From Zygnema cylindricum (lineage: Eukaryota; Streptophyta; Zygnematophyceae; Zygnematales; Zygnemataceae): 64,000 nt of DNA. Made by a program: the position numbers and the translations under genes. The DNA lies in assembly GCA_037447655.1 (NCBI GenBank), contig JBBHKE010000407.1:1-64000 (forward strand), read 5' to 3'. Below the pieces are notes generated by a model. It saw nothing but the letters and a program-made list of their open reading frames with translations, searched no databases and had not been told where the DNA came from. Numbering within the stretch: the stretch's first letter is position 1; each line of letters begins with the position of its first letter. Shown in pieces: positions 10,653 through 21,554 of the stretch.

Positions 10653-11869
10653 ATGGATTCCCAAGAGATGGGAGGCAACATGGGAGGTGAAGAGGATAAT
10701 GACACTGAACTGCTTCTGGATATGGAAACAGTAGAATTAGAAAATGTATCCGAAATTGCAGATCAGTTTAGGGAAGCAAAAAAGGTTGTTCCGAAAGGAG
10801 TAAATTCAAAAGTTTGGCATCATTTCAAAGTCCTACATGATGAAAAGCATCCAGACAAAGCTTTTTGTAATCATTGTTTTATGTCTGTTGCGAGGGGGAA
10901 GTCAATGAGTCCTACCAATTTACTATCCCATTTAAAGGTTCACCATAAGAAGTTATTTGTAGGTGATAGGTTAAAAGAAATTGAAGAAAAACGAGGAGTT
11001 TTGGAGGATTTCGTAGAGCGAGGATCGGCAACATCTTTCAAAGATAGGCTCATTCGGTGGATAGTGTTAGACTACCAGCCACTAAGTGTGGTGGAGAGCC
11101 CTAAATTTCGAGAGATGATCAAGGGCTTGGAGCCAAAGGTGGCGATACCAGATCGACGTGGAATAATATCGAGAATGGAGGAAATCGAAATAAAGGTTCG
11201 TCTAAGATTAGGGAAACTCTTGGAAGGTGAAACTTTGAGCATTACCATGGACACATGGACTTCTTTATCAAATGAATCCTATTGTTCTATGACGGCTCAC
11301 TTTATCAACTCAGAATGGGAGCTTCAAAATGTTTCCTTATGTTCCTCTCCATTTCCTGGTAGCCATACAGGAGAAGCAATTGGTGAAAAGTTTAAGGAAA
11401 TGTTAAGAGGATATAGTATTTCCGAGAAATCGGTGGCCGTTTGTGTTACGGATACAGCAGCTGCTATGAGAAAAGCAGGGAGATCCATGTCTTGTGATTG
11501 GCATGGTTGTATGGACCATTTGTTGGAGCTAGTTACGGGAAAGTTTTTTAATGGTCCTAGTGTTGCACAACATTTGAAAAGTGCACGCAATCTTGTTGGA
11601 TTTTTTCGAAGCTCATCGAGAGCAACTAATATCCTTAAAAATGTTGCTAGTGAAATAAAGTGGAAGGTCTTAATACCGGATGTAGCCACTAGGTGGTGGT
11701 CCACATACTCCATGCTCACTTCGATTTTGCAATTGAAAATTCCGTTAAAGGCACTTATGACAACAATTGTACCACTAAATGCGAGGTTGAGTGAAGAGTC
11801 TTGGATGGTCATCGAGAGAGGTGTTGTAATTTTAGAACCTTTTATGGTTGCACAACGTGTGTTAGAAGG
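10653..11869 (+). pseudogene. hAT transposase, N-terminal part
   Basis: The protein starts at ATG 10653 with an acidic leader. A BED-type zinc finger at residues about 53-95 has W-HHFK, Cys-x2-Cys (CNHC) and a final His pair (HLKVHH). The catalytic core begins with ITMDTWTS (residues about 200-207), the position of the first metal-binding Asp in hAT transposases. CVTDTAAAMRKAG (about 267) supplies the second Asp. CDWHGCMDHLLELV (about 285) is the conserved Cys-His region. ATRWWSTYSML (about 345) and LEPFMVAQRVLEG (about 395-407) follow, the latter being the usual site of the catalytic Glu. The frame is then broken by an inserted LTR, and the 70 codons that follow are read from that LTR. A mobile-element protein, inactive because it is split. 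Confidence 0.9.
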
Positions 11870-12449
11870 TGTAAAAGAGGTAGTAATGCACTCAGCACAC
11901 CACAATGCACAGCGGAAACACACCAAAGATCTTCCCGTAGCAATAGTAGGGTCACACAGCAATGACAGACAAGGTTGCGCTTTATTACTTGGGGAAGAGA
12001 ATACAAGGTTGCGCTCACTGAGAAGTTCTACTCCAAGAAGAGTGTCCCACTCACTAGACCTACTTCACTATTTAAACTAGCTAGCTGCTAGTCACCCTAG
12101 TACTACACAACTACCTACTTCACTATTTAAACTAGCTAGCTGCTAGTCACCCTAGTACTACACAACTGTACAACAGTACACGTGGACCTACTCGGTCAAC
12201 CTAGGCTTATCCGAACATTCTTCTAGAACTGTACCGCTCACTCTACATTTTGCGGCGTTGCTATGCTGCGCTGCTATATTGCGGCGCTGTCACATTGTTA
12301 CATTGCTACGTTGCTATGCTGCGCTGGTCTGGAATCGCAACTGCGCTGCTCTGGAATCGCAGCTGCACTGCTCTGGAATCGCAACTATAGCAGCCTAGCT
12401 CCAGCCACTAAGTACCCGAATAGTGCCCGAATCCTGTAATCCTATTACA
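11870..12449 (-). mobile_element. Solo LTR (family D) inserted in the hAT transposase
   Basis: Read on the minus strand it begins TGTAATAGGATTACAGG and ends CTCTTTTACA, giving TG...CA termini. It is flanked by GAAGG (11865-11869) and AAAGG (12450-12454), a 5-bp target duplication with one mismatch. The part at about 11880-12110 matches 41396-41618 on the other strand, including the stretch with AATAAAGC. It holds a 55-bp tandem duplication (about 12059-12168) and, at 12258-12392, repeats of CTGCTCTGGAATCGCA. No internal region or second LTR is present, so LTR-LTR recombination is the simplest origin. Confidence 0.8.
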
Positions 12450-13400
12450 AAAGGGGAAAAGTATGTGACTTTGAGTTGGGTGCCGGTAATTGTCCACTCA
12501 CTATTAAAGGGACTCAAAAAAGTAGTGGAAGACACATCAAGTGGTTCATGTGATGATTTGGCGATTAATGCAATTGCGGAGACGATGCTAACCGATTTTG
12601 AGACACGATTAGGCACCTTTGAGCTAAAAACTTTACCGATGAAAATGTTTATTGCTTGTGCACTAGATCCAAGGACGAAAACCCTAGGATTTTTAACACC
12701 TCTAGAGGTAGATAGGGTATGGCAAGAGATTGTGAACATGATGTTGGGTAAATTTGACATTGATGCGGAATTGATTGAAGATTGTGAGGGTGGTAGTGAA
12801 GGGTTGTTGATGGAAATCGGAAACAACTCAAATGAAAAAGGTGTGGATGAACTTGATGACGATGATGAGGATGACATCTTCAAAGCATTACAAAAAGATC
12901 ATCCCATTTCCATGTCTTCGGTAAAGGAATCCGTTCTAAAACCTTCGAACACGGAACTAACTCGAGATGAGTTTAAGGTTAATTTGCTTCACGAAGTTCA
13001 ACTTTACAAAGGAAGAAGTGTTTTGGAACATTCGGAACACAATCAGGGAAACCCATTAAAGTGGTGGGACGAAAAGAAAAAATTGTTTCCGACATTGAGC
13101 TCTTTGGCTCGTATAATTCTAGCTATACCGGCCACTTCGGCTCCTTCCATTGCCGGTCAAGTCAACACGGTCAAGCGAAACCGGTTGTCTCCGGAATCGG
13201 TTGAAAGACTTGTTTTCCTCAAAGGTTCTTGGAAAGCAACGGAATCGGTCATCAATATTCGCGATGATAAAGGAATGAATATTGAAATAGAGGAAAACAT
13301 TGACGACAACGAGAACAATAAAGTTGTTGCTAAGAAACGTCGGAAAGAAACGGGAAAGGAAATGGGAGATTGGTGGAATAATTTATCCAACAAAAAATGA
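12450..13400 (+). pseudogene. hAT transposase, C-terminal part
   Basis: This continues the split transposase: GEKYVTLS is the residue block that normally follows the last motif before the insertion. An all-helical region follows (residues LDPRTKTLGFL about 12663-12695). It ends with the hAT dimerisation domain (about 13050-13230): NPLKWW, FPTLSSLARIILAIPATSA and KRNRLSPE. Between IPATSAPS and KRNRLSPE a few residues that usually form the VFS-AG block are missing, which looks like a small in-frame deletion. A basic tail (KKRRKETGKE) ends the protein at TGA 13398-13400. Confidence 0.9.
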
Positions 13401-13689
13401 TTTTACAAAATTATGTTTTTTAGGGAAGATTTGTAGGGTGCACGGCTATGAATGTTTGATTTTCAGTTTATTAGTTTGAGAAACATTAGATAATTTTGAT
13501 TTGGATTTCAAATATTGGGAAATTGGAAAATTATAAAATTCGGGATTTTGGGATTATGGGATAATTACGTGTTTGAATGTTGGAAATGTTGGATTATTCT
13601 CAAAACATGGACATGCCGAAGTTTAAAACCTCAAGGAATTTGATTTTTAATTTGAATAATTGCATTTTTATTTTTTTAATTTTTATTTC

Positions 13690-14372
13690 TATTTTTATTA
13701 AATACTATTTGAAGTGTATAAAATGTGAATTTTAATTCTTGTTTTTAGGGGTTATATTTTGAAGTGTTTGAATTGTGATTTTGAATTATAATTTTATGAA
13801 TTATTTTATGAAGTGTACAAAATGATAATTTTTATTAATTATTTTTGGAATTGTACAAAATGAGAATTTTTATTATTATTTTTATTTATTAATTTTTGAA
13901 GTGTATAAAATGTGATATTTTACTATTATTTTTATGGTGTTCAAAATGAGAATTATGATTATTATTTTTATTTATTAATTTTTGAAGTGTATAAAATGTG
14001 ATCTTTTACTATTATTTTTATTAAATGTTTTAATGGTGTACAAAATGAGAATTATGATTATTATTTTTATTTATTAATTTTTGAAGTGTATAAAATGTGA
14101 TCTTTTATAATTATTCTTATTCAATAATTTATGAAGTGTACAAAATGAGAATTATTATTATTATTTTTATTCATTATTTTATGAAGTGTATAAAATGTGA
14201 GTTTTTATTCTTATTTTTTATTAATCATTAAATGAAGTGTACTAAATGTGAGTTTGTATTATTATTTTTATTTTTTAACGTGTATCAAATGTGAACTTTT
14301 ATTCTTATTATTATTAATTATTTTTTGAAGTGTACAAGTTGTAAAATCTTATTTTTATTTTTATTAATTGGA
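13690..14372. repeat. AT-rich minisatellite inside the hAT element
   Basis: About ten degenerate units of 55-75 bp built on GAAGTGTATAAAATGTGA followed by a T/A-rich stretch (TTATTATTTTTATTAATT). It lies immediately downstream of the transposase stop. Confidence 0.85.
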
Positions 14373-14382
14373 GTAACTAGTG

Positions 14383-15365
14383 TCCTCAACTAGTACTACT
14401 GGCAGCAGTAGTAGCACTGCCAGCACTAGTACTACTGCCAACAGCTGGCAGCAGCATTAGCACTGCCAGCATACAGCACTGCCAGCAGTTAGTACTACTG
14501 GCAGCACTAGTACTACTGCCAACAGCTAGTACTACTGCCAGCAGCTAGTACTACTAGCAGCACTAGTATTACTGCCACCTAGTACTACTAGCAGCACTAG
14601 TACTACTGCCAGCTAGTACTACTAGCAGCACTAGTACTACTGCCAGCAGCTAGTACTACTAGCAGCACTAGTATTACTGCCACCTAGTACTACTAGCAGC
14701 ACTAGTACTACTGCCAGCTAGTACTACTAGCAGCACTAGTACTACTGCCAGCTAGTACTACTAGCAGCACTAGTACTACTGTCAGCAGCTAGTACTACTA
14801 GCAGCACTAGTACTACTGCCAGCAGCTAGTACTACTACTACTGCCAACAGCTAGTACTACTAGCAGCACTAGTACTACTGCCAGCAGCTAGTACTACAAC
14901 CAGCAGCTAGTACTACTGCCAGCAGCTAGTACTACTGGTAGCAGCACTAGTACTACTGCCAGCAGCTAGTACTACAACCAGCAGCTAGTACTACTGCTAG
15001 CAGCACTAGTACTACTGCCAGCAGCTAGTACTACAACCAGCAGCTAGTACAATTGCCAGCAGCTAGTACTACTGCCAGCAGCTAGTACTACTACTACAGC
15101 TAGTACTACTACTACTGCCAACAGCTAGTACTACTAGCAGCACTAGTACTACTGCCAGCAGCTAGTAATACAACCAGCAGCTAGTACTACTGCCAGCAGC
15201 TAGTACTACTACTACTGCCAGCAGCTAGTACTACTACCAGCAGCTAGTACTACTACTACTGCCAACAGCTAGTACTACTGGCAGCACTAATACTACTGGC
15301 AGCTGCAGTAGTTGCTGCACTAATACTACTGTTGCATCAATAATACTACTAGCCGGCAGCAGCAA
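14383..15365. repeat. CTAGTACTACTGCCAGCAG minisatellite
   Basis: Nearly 1 kb of short units built on CTAGTACTACTGCCAGCAG with variants AGCAGCACTAGTACTACT and CAACAGCTAGTACTACTA. CTAGTAC and GTACTAG are reverse complements, so the array can fold on itself. Composition differs sharply from the AT-rich repeat beside it. Confidence 0.95.
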
Positions 15366-15629
15366 AAGCACAAATACTTACGGTACAGCTATGGACATGA
15401 AAATAATTCCTCTCAATTTTCAGTTTTCAATCATTTTTTTGTTTCTGGAACTACTTTGTTTTCGTTTCTCAAATTCTGGTTCTTAATTAATCAATTAACA
15501 ATTTCCGATTCGCAGTTTTCGGTTCAGAGTCTCCGTGAAAAAAAAAAAAAAAATATCCTCCACCAATTTCACACCTGTCCTTCTCTTCTTCATAAAATTG
15601 ACTGGGAATTTTTTTTTTTTTTTTTAAAA

Positions 15630-15757
15630 AGCCTCGATATATCGTCGATACGATATATCGGCGATATATCGCGATAATTTGAAATTCGATATATCGAAGC
15701 GATATATCGAATATCGGGTACCTGAAATTCGATATATATCGAATATCGGCAATGGGT
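15630..15757. repeat. Subterminal GATATATC palindrome array, right end of hAT
   Basis: Repeated CGATATATCG, TTCGATATATCGAA and related words immediately inside the right terminal inverted repeat. Counterpart of 10160-10262. Confidence 0.75.
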
Positions 15758-15775
15758 CCTCGATACCCAGAACTA

Positions 15776-16424
15776 ATAAAACACATCGCTGATGCGCTTT
15801 AAATAAAGTAGAACCATTTTCACAAATAGGAAAACGTATTCTCACGTGTGAAAACATTTCATAATTTTTGACGACGTAAAAAAGTACAGGGCTGCTCGTT
15901 TTTGTCCGCATGCACCTTGTACGGTTTTTTTTTGAAGGGGTCTCGATGGTGCAAAGTCAATTCACATAAAGGTGAAAAATCTGCGAAGTCATGGCGGCCA
16001 GACGGGAGAGGCTTAAGCAAAGGCATGTCGTACAACCACGGCTGCAAGGCTGTACATTTACGATGTGACGCAATGACATGCGACATGCCAAATCGTTTCA
16101 AAACTTACGATGTGTCTTAAGACGCTTCAAAAAGATTCAAAAAATACGGTTGTACACGGTGACAACCGTCATGAGCATTGTTGACGTATACAATCGTCAC
16201 AAAGTTAAGAAACAATTACAAGAAAACACATAGAAACACCTAAAATCCGGGTCCGCCGGATCCGCGCTAAAAACAAAGTAAGACCGCTAAGTTACAAGTA
16301 CATGGGGTCGTACCCTCAGTGGAGAGTATGAGGTGACCCAAAATCTGATCTGCCGATGCGAATCAATAACCGGTGCATTTGAAGATTTCGAGTTTTAAAC
16401 ATTTACCCGGTGACAGGTGTTAAA
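15776..16424. other. Intergenic, no gene recognised
   Basis: No coding or repeat signal beyond a few TGTAC-rich words. Confidence 0.55.
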
Positions 16425-16594
16425 GGTCGCAAAAGTCAAAATTTTACATAACCAAAACAAACTGTTTTTTTTTTCAAAATCTAAGTAACCGACGCCAGAC
16501 CGTGTTGTGTCACGCTCCAAAATTGTTACCCGTTAGCCGACCGACGCTTACGAAAATAAAACTTAACCGAAACTCGATTTCTCGCGACTAATCG
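16425..16594 (-). repeat. Fragment of the foldback family
   Basis: Contains TCACGCTCCAAAATTGTTA and ACGAAAATAAAACTTAACCG, matching the reverse complement of the centre of the large inverted repeat (about 4660-4765). It ends where LTR-A begins, so the LTR inserted into it or next to it. Confidence 0.7.
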
Positions 16595-17366
16595 TGTTCA
16601 AAGTACTAGATTTATAGTGTATTTTCTAGGTCTAAATTTATCAGCAAAAAAAGGAAAAGAAAAAGGGCGGACAGCCTGCCTCCACCTCCTCTCTCTAGCC
16701 CCCATACTTGTTGTAGTTACTGAAGGTTAAAGAGCGTGGTTGAGCCATGGCTGCCTTAGCTCCACAAACAGGACTAAAGAGTGACATAAGTCACTCTCAA
16801 CAAAAGGTTGAGTTTGGCAAGACTCAAACCTCCGACAAGCAAAGAGAGGGGTAGCCGTCAGCTCTAACCGGTCTGTCATTGAAATTCGCTACAGTACATG
16901 GGGTAAGATATTTATTTAAACATTAATATGAACATTAGTCCAGAACGGAACTACGAATACTGAATATAGAGACATATTAGATTCAGTGCGTTCATCAAAT
17001 CCGCCGCACAAAACAAATGAATCGGACATTTATTTCGACAACGTATAACAAAAGCCGATCTTCATCCGACGGCGCTAAACATCGCCAAGGTCCAAGAATG
17101 GTTACTTTGGCGGTTTTCGGACGTGGCAAGAACTGGTGATACGTGGCACGATAGAATTGAGCAGCAAGAAGCCCAAACGACATGAGGACGCGTCCGAAGG
17201 CGACCCGCATCCACTCCATTACCTTGTCGTACACAGGCCGTACAGAAAGTACATCGACCACTGTACTTTTTGTACTTTACAGTCTCCTAATTGGAGCGTA
17301 CCTCAATAGAGAGGGGTTGTGAGGGGCGGTTTCGGGACTTAGGGTATTTGGGTAGGTAGCACCTCT

Positions 17367-18460
17367 TGTTGGTTTTTGGAAACCTTTAGTCCTCTCTATT
17401 TCACATTTCTATGCTGCTACTATGCTGCCATGCTGCACTGGTCACACCACAACCATAGCAACATGTATGGAAAAGATATTGTGCTGCCATGCTACGCTGG
17501 TCACATCGCAATCATAGCAGCTTGCGTACTAAGTACTAAGACTATTGGAACGTACGGAATTGGACTTCAAGTGACGCGAAGAAATGTGCGCCGGATCGAG
17601 AAGCGATCCGATGATTAATGTTCGAAATATTAATTGGCCGTATGAAACATAATGCGGCCGCCGATATTTGGTGAATTAGATGCCACCGGAGCTACGGACG
17701 GCGGTGACATCAGTTTGGACATTTTGGTAAGGGACGCGAAATCGAGTCCATCACATGATACTTAATTTGGACGGTCTAGACTCATTTGACAGAATTCGTA
17801 AGGCTTATAAACATGTAACAATGTTTTGTCCTGTGTTTAGTGTAGACTGTTGGTACACTCACATTAATAGAGGTAGTTGATTGATTACGTATAGCAGGTA
17901 TGCCACCGTACAGTGAGTAAAGGCTGTAGTGTATATTTGTAGGATTTAGTCATTTTGAGACTTACAAACTTTTTGGACATAATCTGTTTCTGCTCCTTTT
18001 TGGGATTTTCATCTAAGAATTGCTCTCAATTTTATAGGCAGAATTATCTCAAATTTTGCATGTGTGTTCCTCCTTGTGTTGGGAATATTGTGGAATATTT
18101 GCAGAACTATTGTGTGTCTGATTTGCTTGGGGCTTCATTCTGAAGTTGGTCATATTTATCAAAGTTCTGGCAAGCTGTTTTTCTGCAAATTTGACTGAGT
18201 GTTGTGTTTATTCAATTTGGTATTGTTAGATGAAAATTGGTGAAAATTGGTGGCCTATGAACTCTCTGGTTGAGTAGGTTCAGCTTGGTTTGGTTCTTCT
18301 GTAGAATTCTGAGTGGAATCAAAGGAGGCTGTTTTAGGGTAAGTTCAGATTGGTTTGGTTCTTCTGTAGAATTCTGAGTGGAATCAAAGGAGGCTGTTTT
18401 GGGGTAGTCTGTGGTGCTTTCGAGGGTACCATTCATGGCTGAAAATGGCTATGAACAACA
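17367..18460 (+). repeat. 5' LTR of the gag-only element
   Basis: 1094 bp. Differs from the 3' LTR mainly by an extra tandem copy of a block of about 65 bp (about 18275-18405, with GGTTTGGTTCTTCTGTAGAA). A CTATGCTGC / CATAGCAGC inverted-word module lies at about 17410-17522. The gag start codon is inside its last 26 bases. Confidence 0.9.
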
Positions 18461-19798
18461 AGTTATGGGCCCACGCCCATGGCTACCCATATTGGATGAA
18501 TCAACCTTACCCATATTTGATGGATCTAAATATTACTATAGGAGGAGTATGATGGAGAGCTATTTCAAGTCGAGGAAACTAATGAATGTGGTAGATGGGA
18601 CTTGTGCCAAATCATCGGTTGGATGGGAGGAGAAGAACAATGAGTGTTTGTTGATTATCAAGCTATCGTTGAACGAGGAACTTGTAATGACTTACCTTGG
18701 TCTGGAAAGTGCAACTAAATTATGGAAGAGCTTAGAACGTGTATATCAAATGACTTCTGTGTATCACTGAATGAGTAATGTTACAAAAATAGTTGAGTAA
18801 AAGTATGATGGAGATAGTATGTTGGATTATTGTATTGGCATACAAATATTGTTTGCGAAAAATGATATTGCAGGAGGAAACTTTACAAATACTCAAAAGG
18901 CTTACATGTTAATGAAAGGATTACCTAAGGAATATAGGTGTGCTGTAGATAGATTAAGACAAGTTGATAAAAGGGATTGGAACGTACCTTTAGCAATCAG
19001 GTGTGTTTTAGAGGAAGAGGCTAATAACAAGGCTCTACAGATTAAGGGGAATTGTCAAGGTGTCAGATCACAGTTTCAGAGAAATAAGAAAAGTTGTCAG
19101 GCAGAAAACTGTTTTTATTGTAATGATGTAGGGCATACTTTTAGGGTATGTCCGCTATATAAAAGTGCATGTGTCGCAGAAACCTTCAAGAATGGATGGG
19201 ATGATAATCGAGTTCGACCTCCTAAAAGAAGGGCCACACTTCCCGTGAACGAATTTGTTTACTTGGCGATTGTTACTCTTCGAGATATGGAACATGAGGG
19301 AGGAAAAGAAAAATTTGTTGTCACCGGAAATGGAGTGGAGAAAGGGGTGACAGAAAAAGAGTCAGTTTTTGTCACTTTTACAAACGACAGATTGGTGAGT
19401 GATGAAAATGTGCAAGAGGAAGAGGTTGTTGAAGTAAGAATACTAGGAGGAAGTGAAGGGGATTTGGAAGTTGAAACTGAAAAAAAATTGCAAGAGGAGA
19501 TTAATTTATTAGAGAGGGAGAGAGGAAAAGGGTTCAGGAAAGCGGAGTAAGTGAAGAAGTTTATAACACGGAAGAAGAAGGAGAGAGGAAAAGTGTTCAA
19601 AAAATTGGAGTACGTGAAGAAGTTCATAATACTGAAGAAGAAAATAATATTGCGAAAATAGGGAAAATATCAAAATTCAGTAAGAAAATGAAGAAAAGAA
19701 GTAGAATTCAAAGGATGAATCGTAGAAGAAAACGTATTTCGAATGTGGTCAAAAAAAGACGGCGTGAAAAAAAACTCTACAGAAGTAACTACCATTAA
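18435..19798 (+). pseudogene. Gag protein of the gag-only element
   Basis: The frame begins at ATG 18435, still inside the 5' LTR, and crosses the primer site as QQVMGPRPW. A copia-type Gag region (FDGSKYYYRRSMMESYF, LGLESATKLWKSLERVY) runs to 18767. Two in-frame stops follow (TGA 18768, TAA about 18795). The same frame reopens with LDYC...LMKGLPKEY and has a zinc knuckle CFYCNDVGHTFRVC at about 19110-19152. The C-terminal part is unlike pol. It is acidic (EEEVVEV, about 19415-19440), then has two copies of a 22-residue block (GVSEEVYNTEEE / GVREEVHNTEEE, after a frameshift near 19500), then a very basic tail (KKMKKRSR, NRRRKR, KKRRRE) that stops at TAA 19798. The basic tail could bind nucleic acid, but this is inference. 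Not translatable intact as it stands. Confidence 0.8.
18461..18475 (+). other. Primer-binding site of the gag-only element
   Basis: AGTTATGGGCCCACG directly after the LTR. From position 2 it is complementary to the anticodon arm of eukaryotic initiator tRNA-Met (GGGCCCAUAAC), not to a tRNA 3' end. Confidence 0.75.
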
Positions 19799-19979
19799 CA
19801 GTCGGTAATATTCGTGGAATTTTGATTTTTGGTTTTTGATTGGTCTAAAAATTGATTGAAAAATAGAGTTTTAGTTTGAGGACCTTGAAAGAGGCAGCGG
19901 AAGCGATGGTGTGTCTAGGAACGACAAATATTGGAAGAGATGGCCGTAGGAACCTGGAGCAATGGAGACGTTGAACACA

Positions 19980-20170
19980 TCCTGCTATGCTACTATGTTG
20001 CTATGTTGCTATGTGGCATTGCTATGCTGCTATGCTGCTATGTGGCACTGCTATGCTGCTATTCTGCTATGTTGCTATGCTGCTATGTTGCTATGTTGCT
20101 ATGCTGCAATGTTGCTATGCTGCTATGTTACTATGCTACTATGCTGCTATGCTGCTATAATGCATAGCAG
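19980..20170. repeat. CTATGTTG/CTATGCTG microsatellite
   Basis: Roughly 190 bp of 8-mers TGCTATGT / TGCTATGC, ending in the inverted form GCATAGCAGCAT. Lies in the non-coding 3' part of the gag-only element. The rest of 19800-20515 shows no gene. Confidence 0.9.
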
Positions 20171-20515
20171 CATATAATGCCTAAACCTGACACCGCAATT
20201 ATAGCAACTATCATGTTTTTAAATTTACTCCGGATGCACAAAACTAGATTTTCGGGGGAGTGTCAGTTTTTTAAAATGAGTTTCGTGCGTACGCGACATA
20301 TCGTGCGAACAGAATGTTTCGTGAGTGAAGTACGTGGTTTAGATTTGTTATGCTATTGAGATTTACAGTGGAGGTTCGAATGGACTTGCAAATTTGGGGA
20401 GCAATGATACTAATTGCTTTGGGATGTACGGAATTAATTTAGTGACAGTTAAACAAAAGGGAAGAAGGGAGGAATGTGGACACAGTGGCTAAGAGAGTCT
20501 AAAGGTTTGGGAGAG

Positions 20516-21554
20516 TGTTGGTTTTTGGAAACCTTTAGTCCTCTCTATTTCACATTACTATGCTGCTACTATGCTTCCATGTTGCGCTGGTCACACCGCA
20601 ACCATAGCAACATGTATGGAAAAGATATTGTGCTGCCATGCTGCGCTAGTCACATCGCAATCATAGCAGCTTGCGTACTAAGTACTACGACCGTTAGAAT
20701 GTACGAAATTGGACCTCAAGTGACGCGAAGAAATGTGCGGCGGATCGCGAAGCGATTTGATGATTAATGTTCGAAATATTAATTGGTCGTACGAAACATA
20801 ATGCGGCAGCCGATATTTGGTGAATTGGATGCCACCGGAGCTACGCACGGCGGCGGCACCAGTTTGGACATTTTGGTAAGGGACGCGAAATCGAGTCCAT
20901 CACATGATACTTAATTTGGACGGTCTAGACTCATTTGACAGAATTCGTAAGGCTTATAAACATGTAACAATGTTTTGTCCGTGTTTTTATTATTAGTGTA
21001 GACTGTTGGTACACTCACATTAATAGGGGTAGTTGATTGATTACGTACGGCTGGTATGCCTCCGTACAGTGAGTAGAAGGCTGTAGTGTATATTTGTAGG
21101 ACTTAGTTATTTTGAGACTTACGAACTTTTTGGACATAATCTGTTTCTGCTCCTTTTTGGGATTTTCATCTGAGAATTGCTCTCACTTTTATTAGCAAAA
21201 TTATTTGAAATTTTGCATGTGTGTTCCTCCTTGTGTTGAAAATATTGTGGCAAATTTCCAGACCTATTGTGTGTCTGATATGCTTGGGGCTTCATTGTGA
21301 ATTTCGTCATATTTATCAAAGTTGTGGTAGACTGTTTTTCTACAACTTTGACTGAGTGTTGTGTTTATTCAATTTGGTATTGTTATATGAAAATTGGTCG
21401 GAATACTTACTGGCCTATGAACTCTTCTTTTAAGTAGTTTCAGCTTGGTTTGGTTATTTTGTAGAATTCTTAGTGGAATCAAATGAGGTTATTTTGGGGT
21501 AGTTTGTGGTGCTTTCGAGGGTACATTCATGGCTGAAAATGGTTATGAACAACA
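20516..21554 (+). repeat. 3' LTR of the gag-only element
   Basis: 1039 bp, TGTTGG...AACAACA. A purine tract (AAAAGGGAAGAAGGGAGG) at about 20455-20473 and AAAGGTTTGGGAGAG just before the LTR are polypurine-tract candidates. Confidence 0.9.

Larger units (their letters stand above)
10138..15775 (+). mobile_element. hAT-superfamily DNA transposon (copy 1)
   Basis: The ends are TAGTGTTGGGTATCGAG (10138-10154) and CTCGATACCCAGAACTA (15759-15775), inverted repeats matching at 15 of 17 positions. Both are followed inwards by arrays of the palindromic word TCGATATATCGA and relatives (about 10165-10262 and 15630-15755). The transposase is on the plus strand, split by a solo LTR at 11870-12449. The rest of the 5.6-kb element is AT-rich repeat and minisatellite. 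No 8-bp target duplication is evident: the bases next to the two ends do not match, so one flank may have been rearranged. Confidence 0.85.
17367..21554 (+). mobile_element. Complete gag-only LTR retrotransposon (TR-GAG type)
   Basis: 4188 bp, bounded by direct LTRs starting TGTTGGTTTTTGGAAACC and ending ATGAACAACA, and flanked on both sides by CCTCT (17362-17366 and 21555-21559). The LTRs look roughly 92-95% alike by eye, so the insertion is not recent. The interior holds a Gag with a zinc knuckle but no protease, integrase or reverse transcriptase. Elements with LTRs and only gag (TR-GAG) are described in plants as non-autonomous and dependent on relatives' pol. The primer-binding site is of the same type as in the copia elements around it, which makes them candidate helpers (inference). 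Confidence 0.88.

Noticed and set aside
10138-15775. An 8-bp target duplication around the hAT element
   Set aside because: The bases flanking the two inverted ends (GTTGTTAG on the left, ATAAAACA on the right) do not match, and shifting the boundary by one or two bases does not help.
19931-20177. Cys/Tyr/Met-rich frames at the CTATGCTG repeat
   Set aside because: All frames of an 8-bp repeat are open; no sign of selection for a protein.
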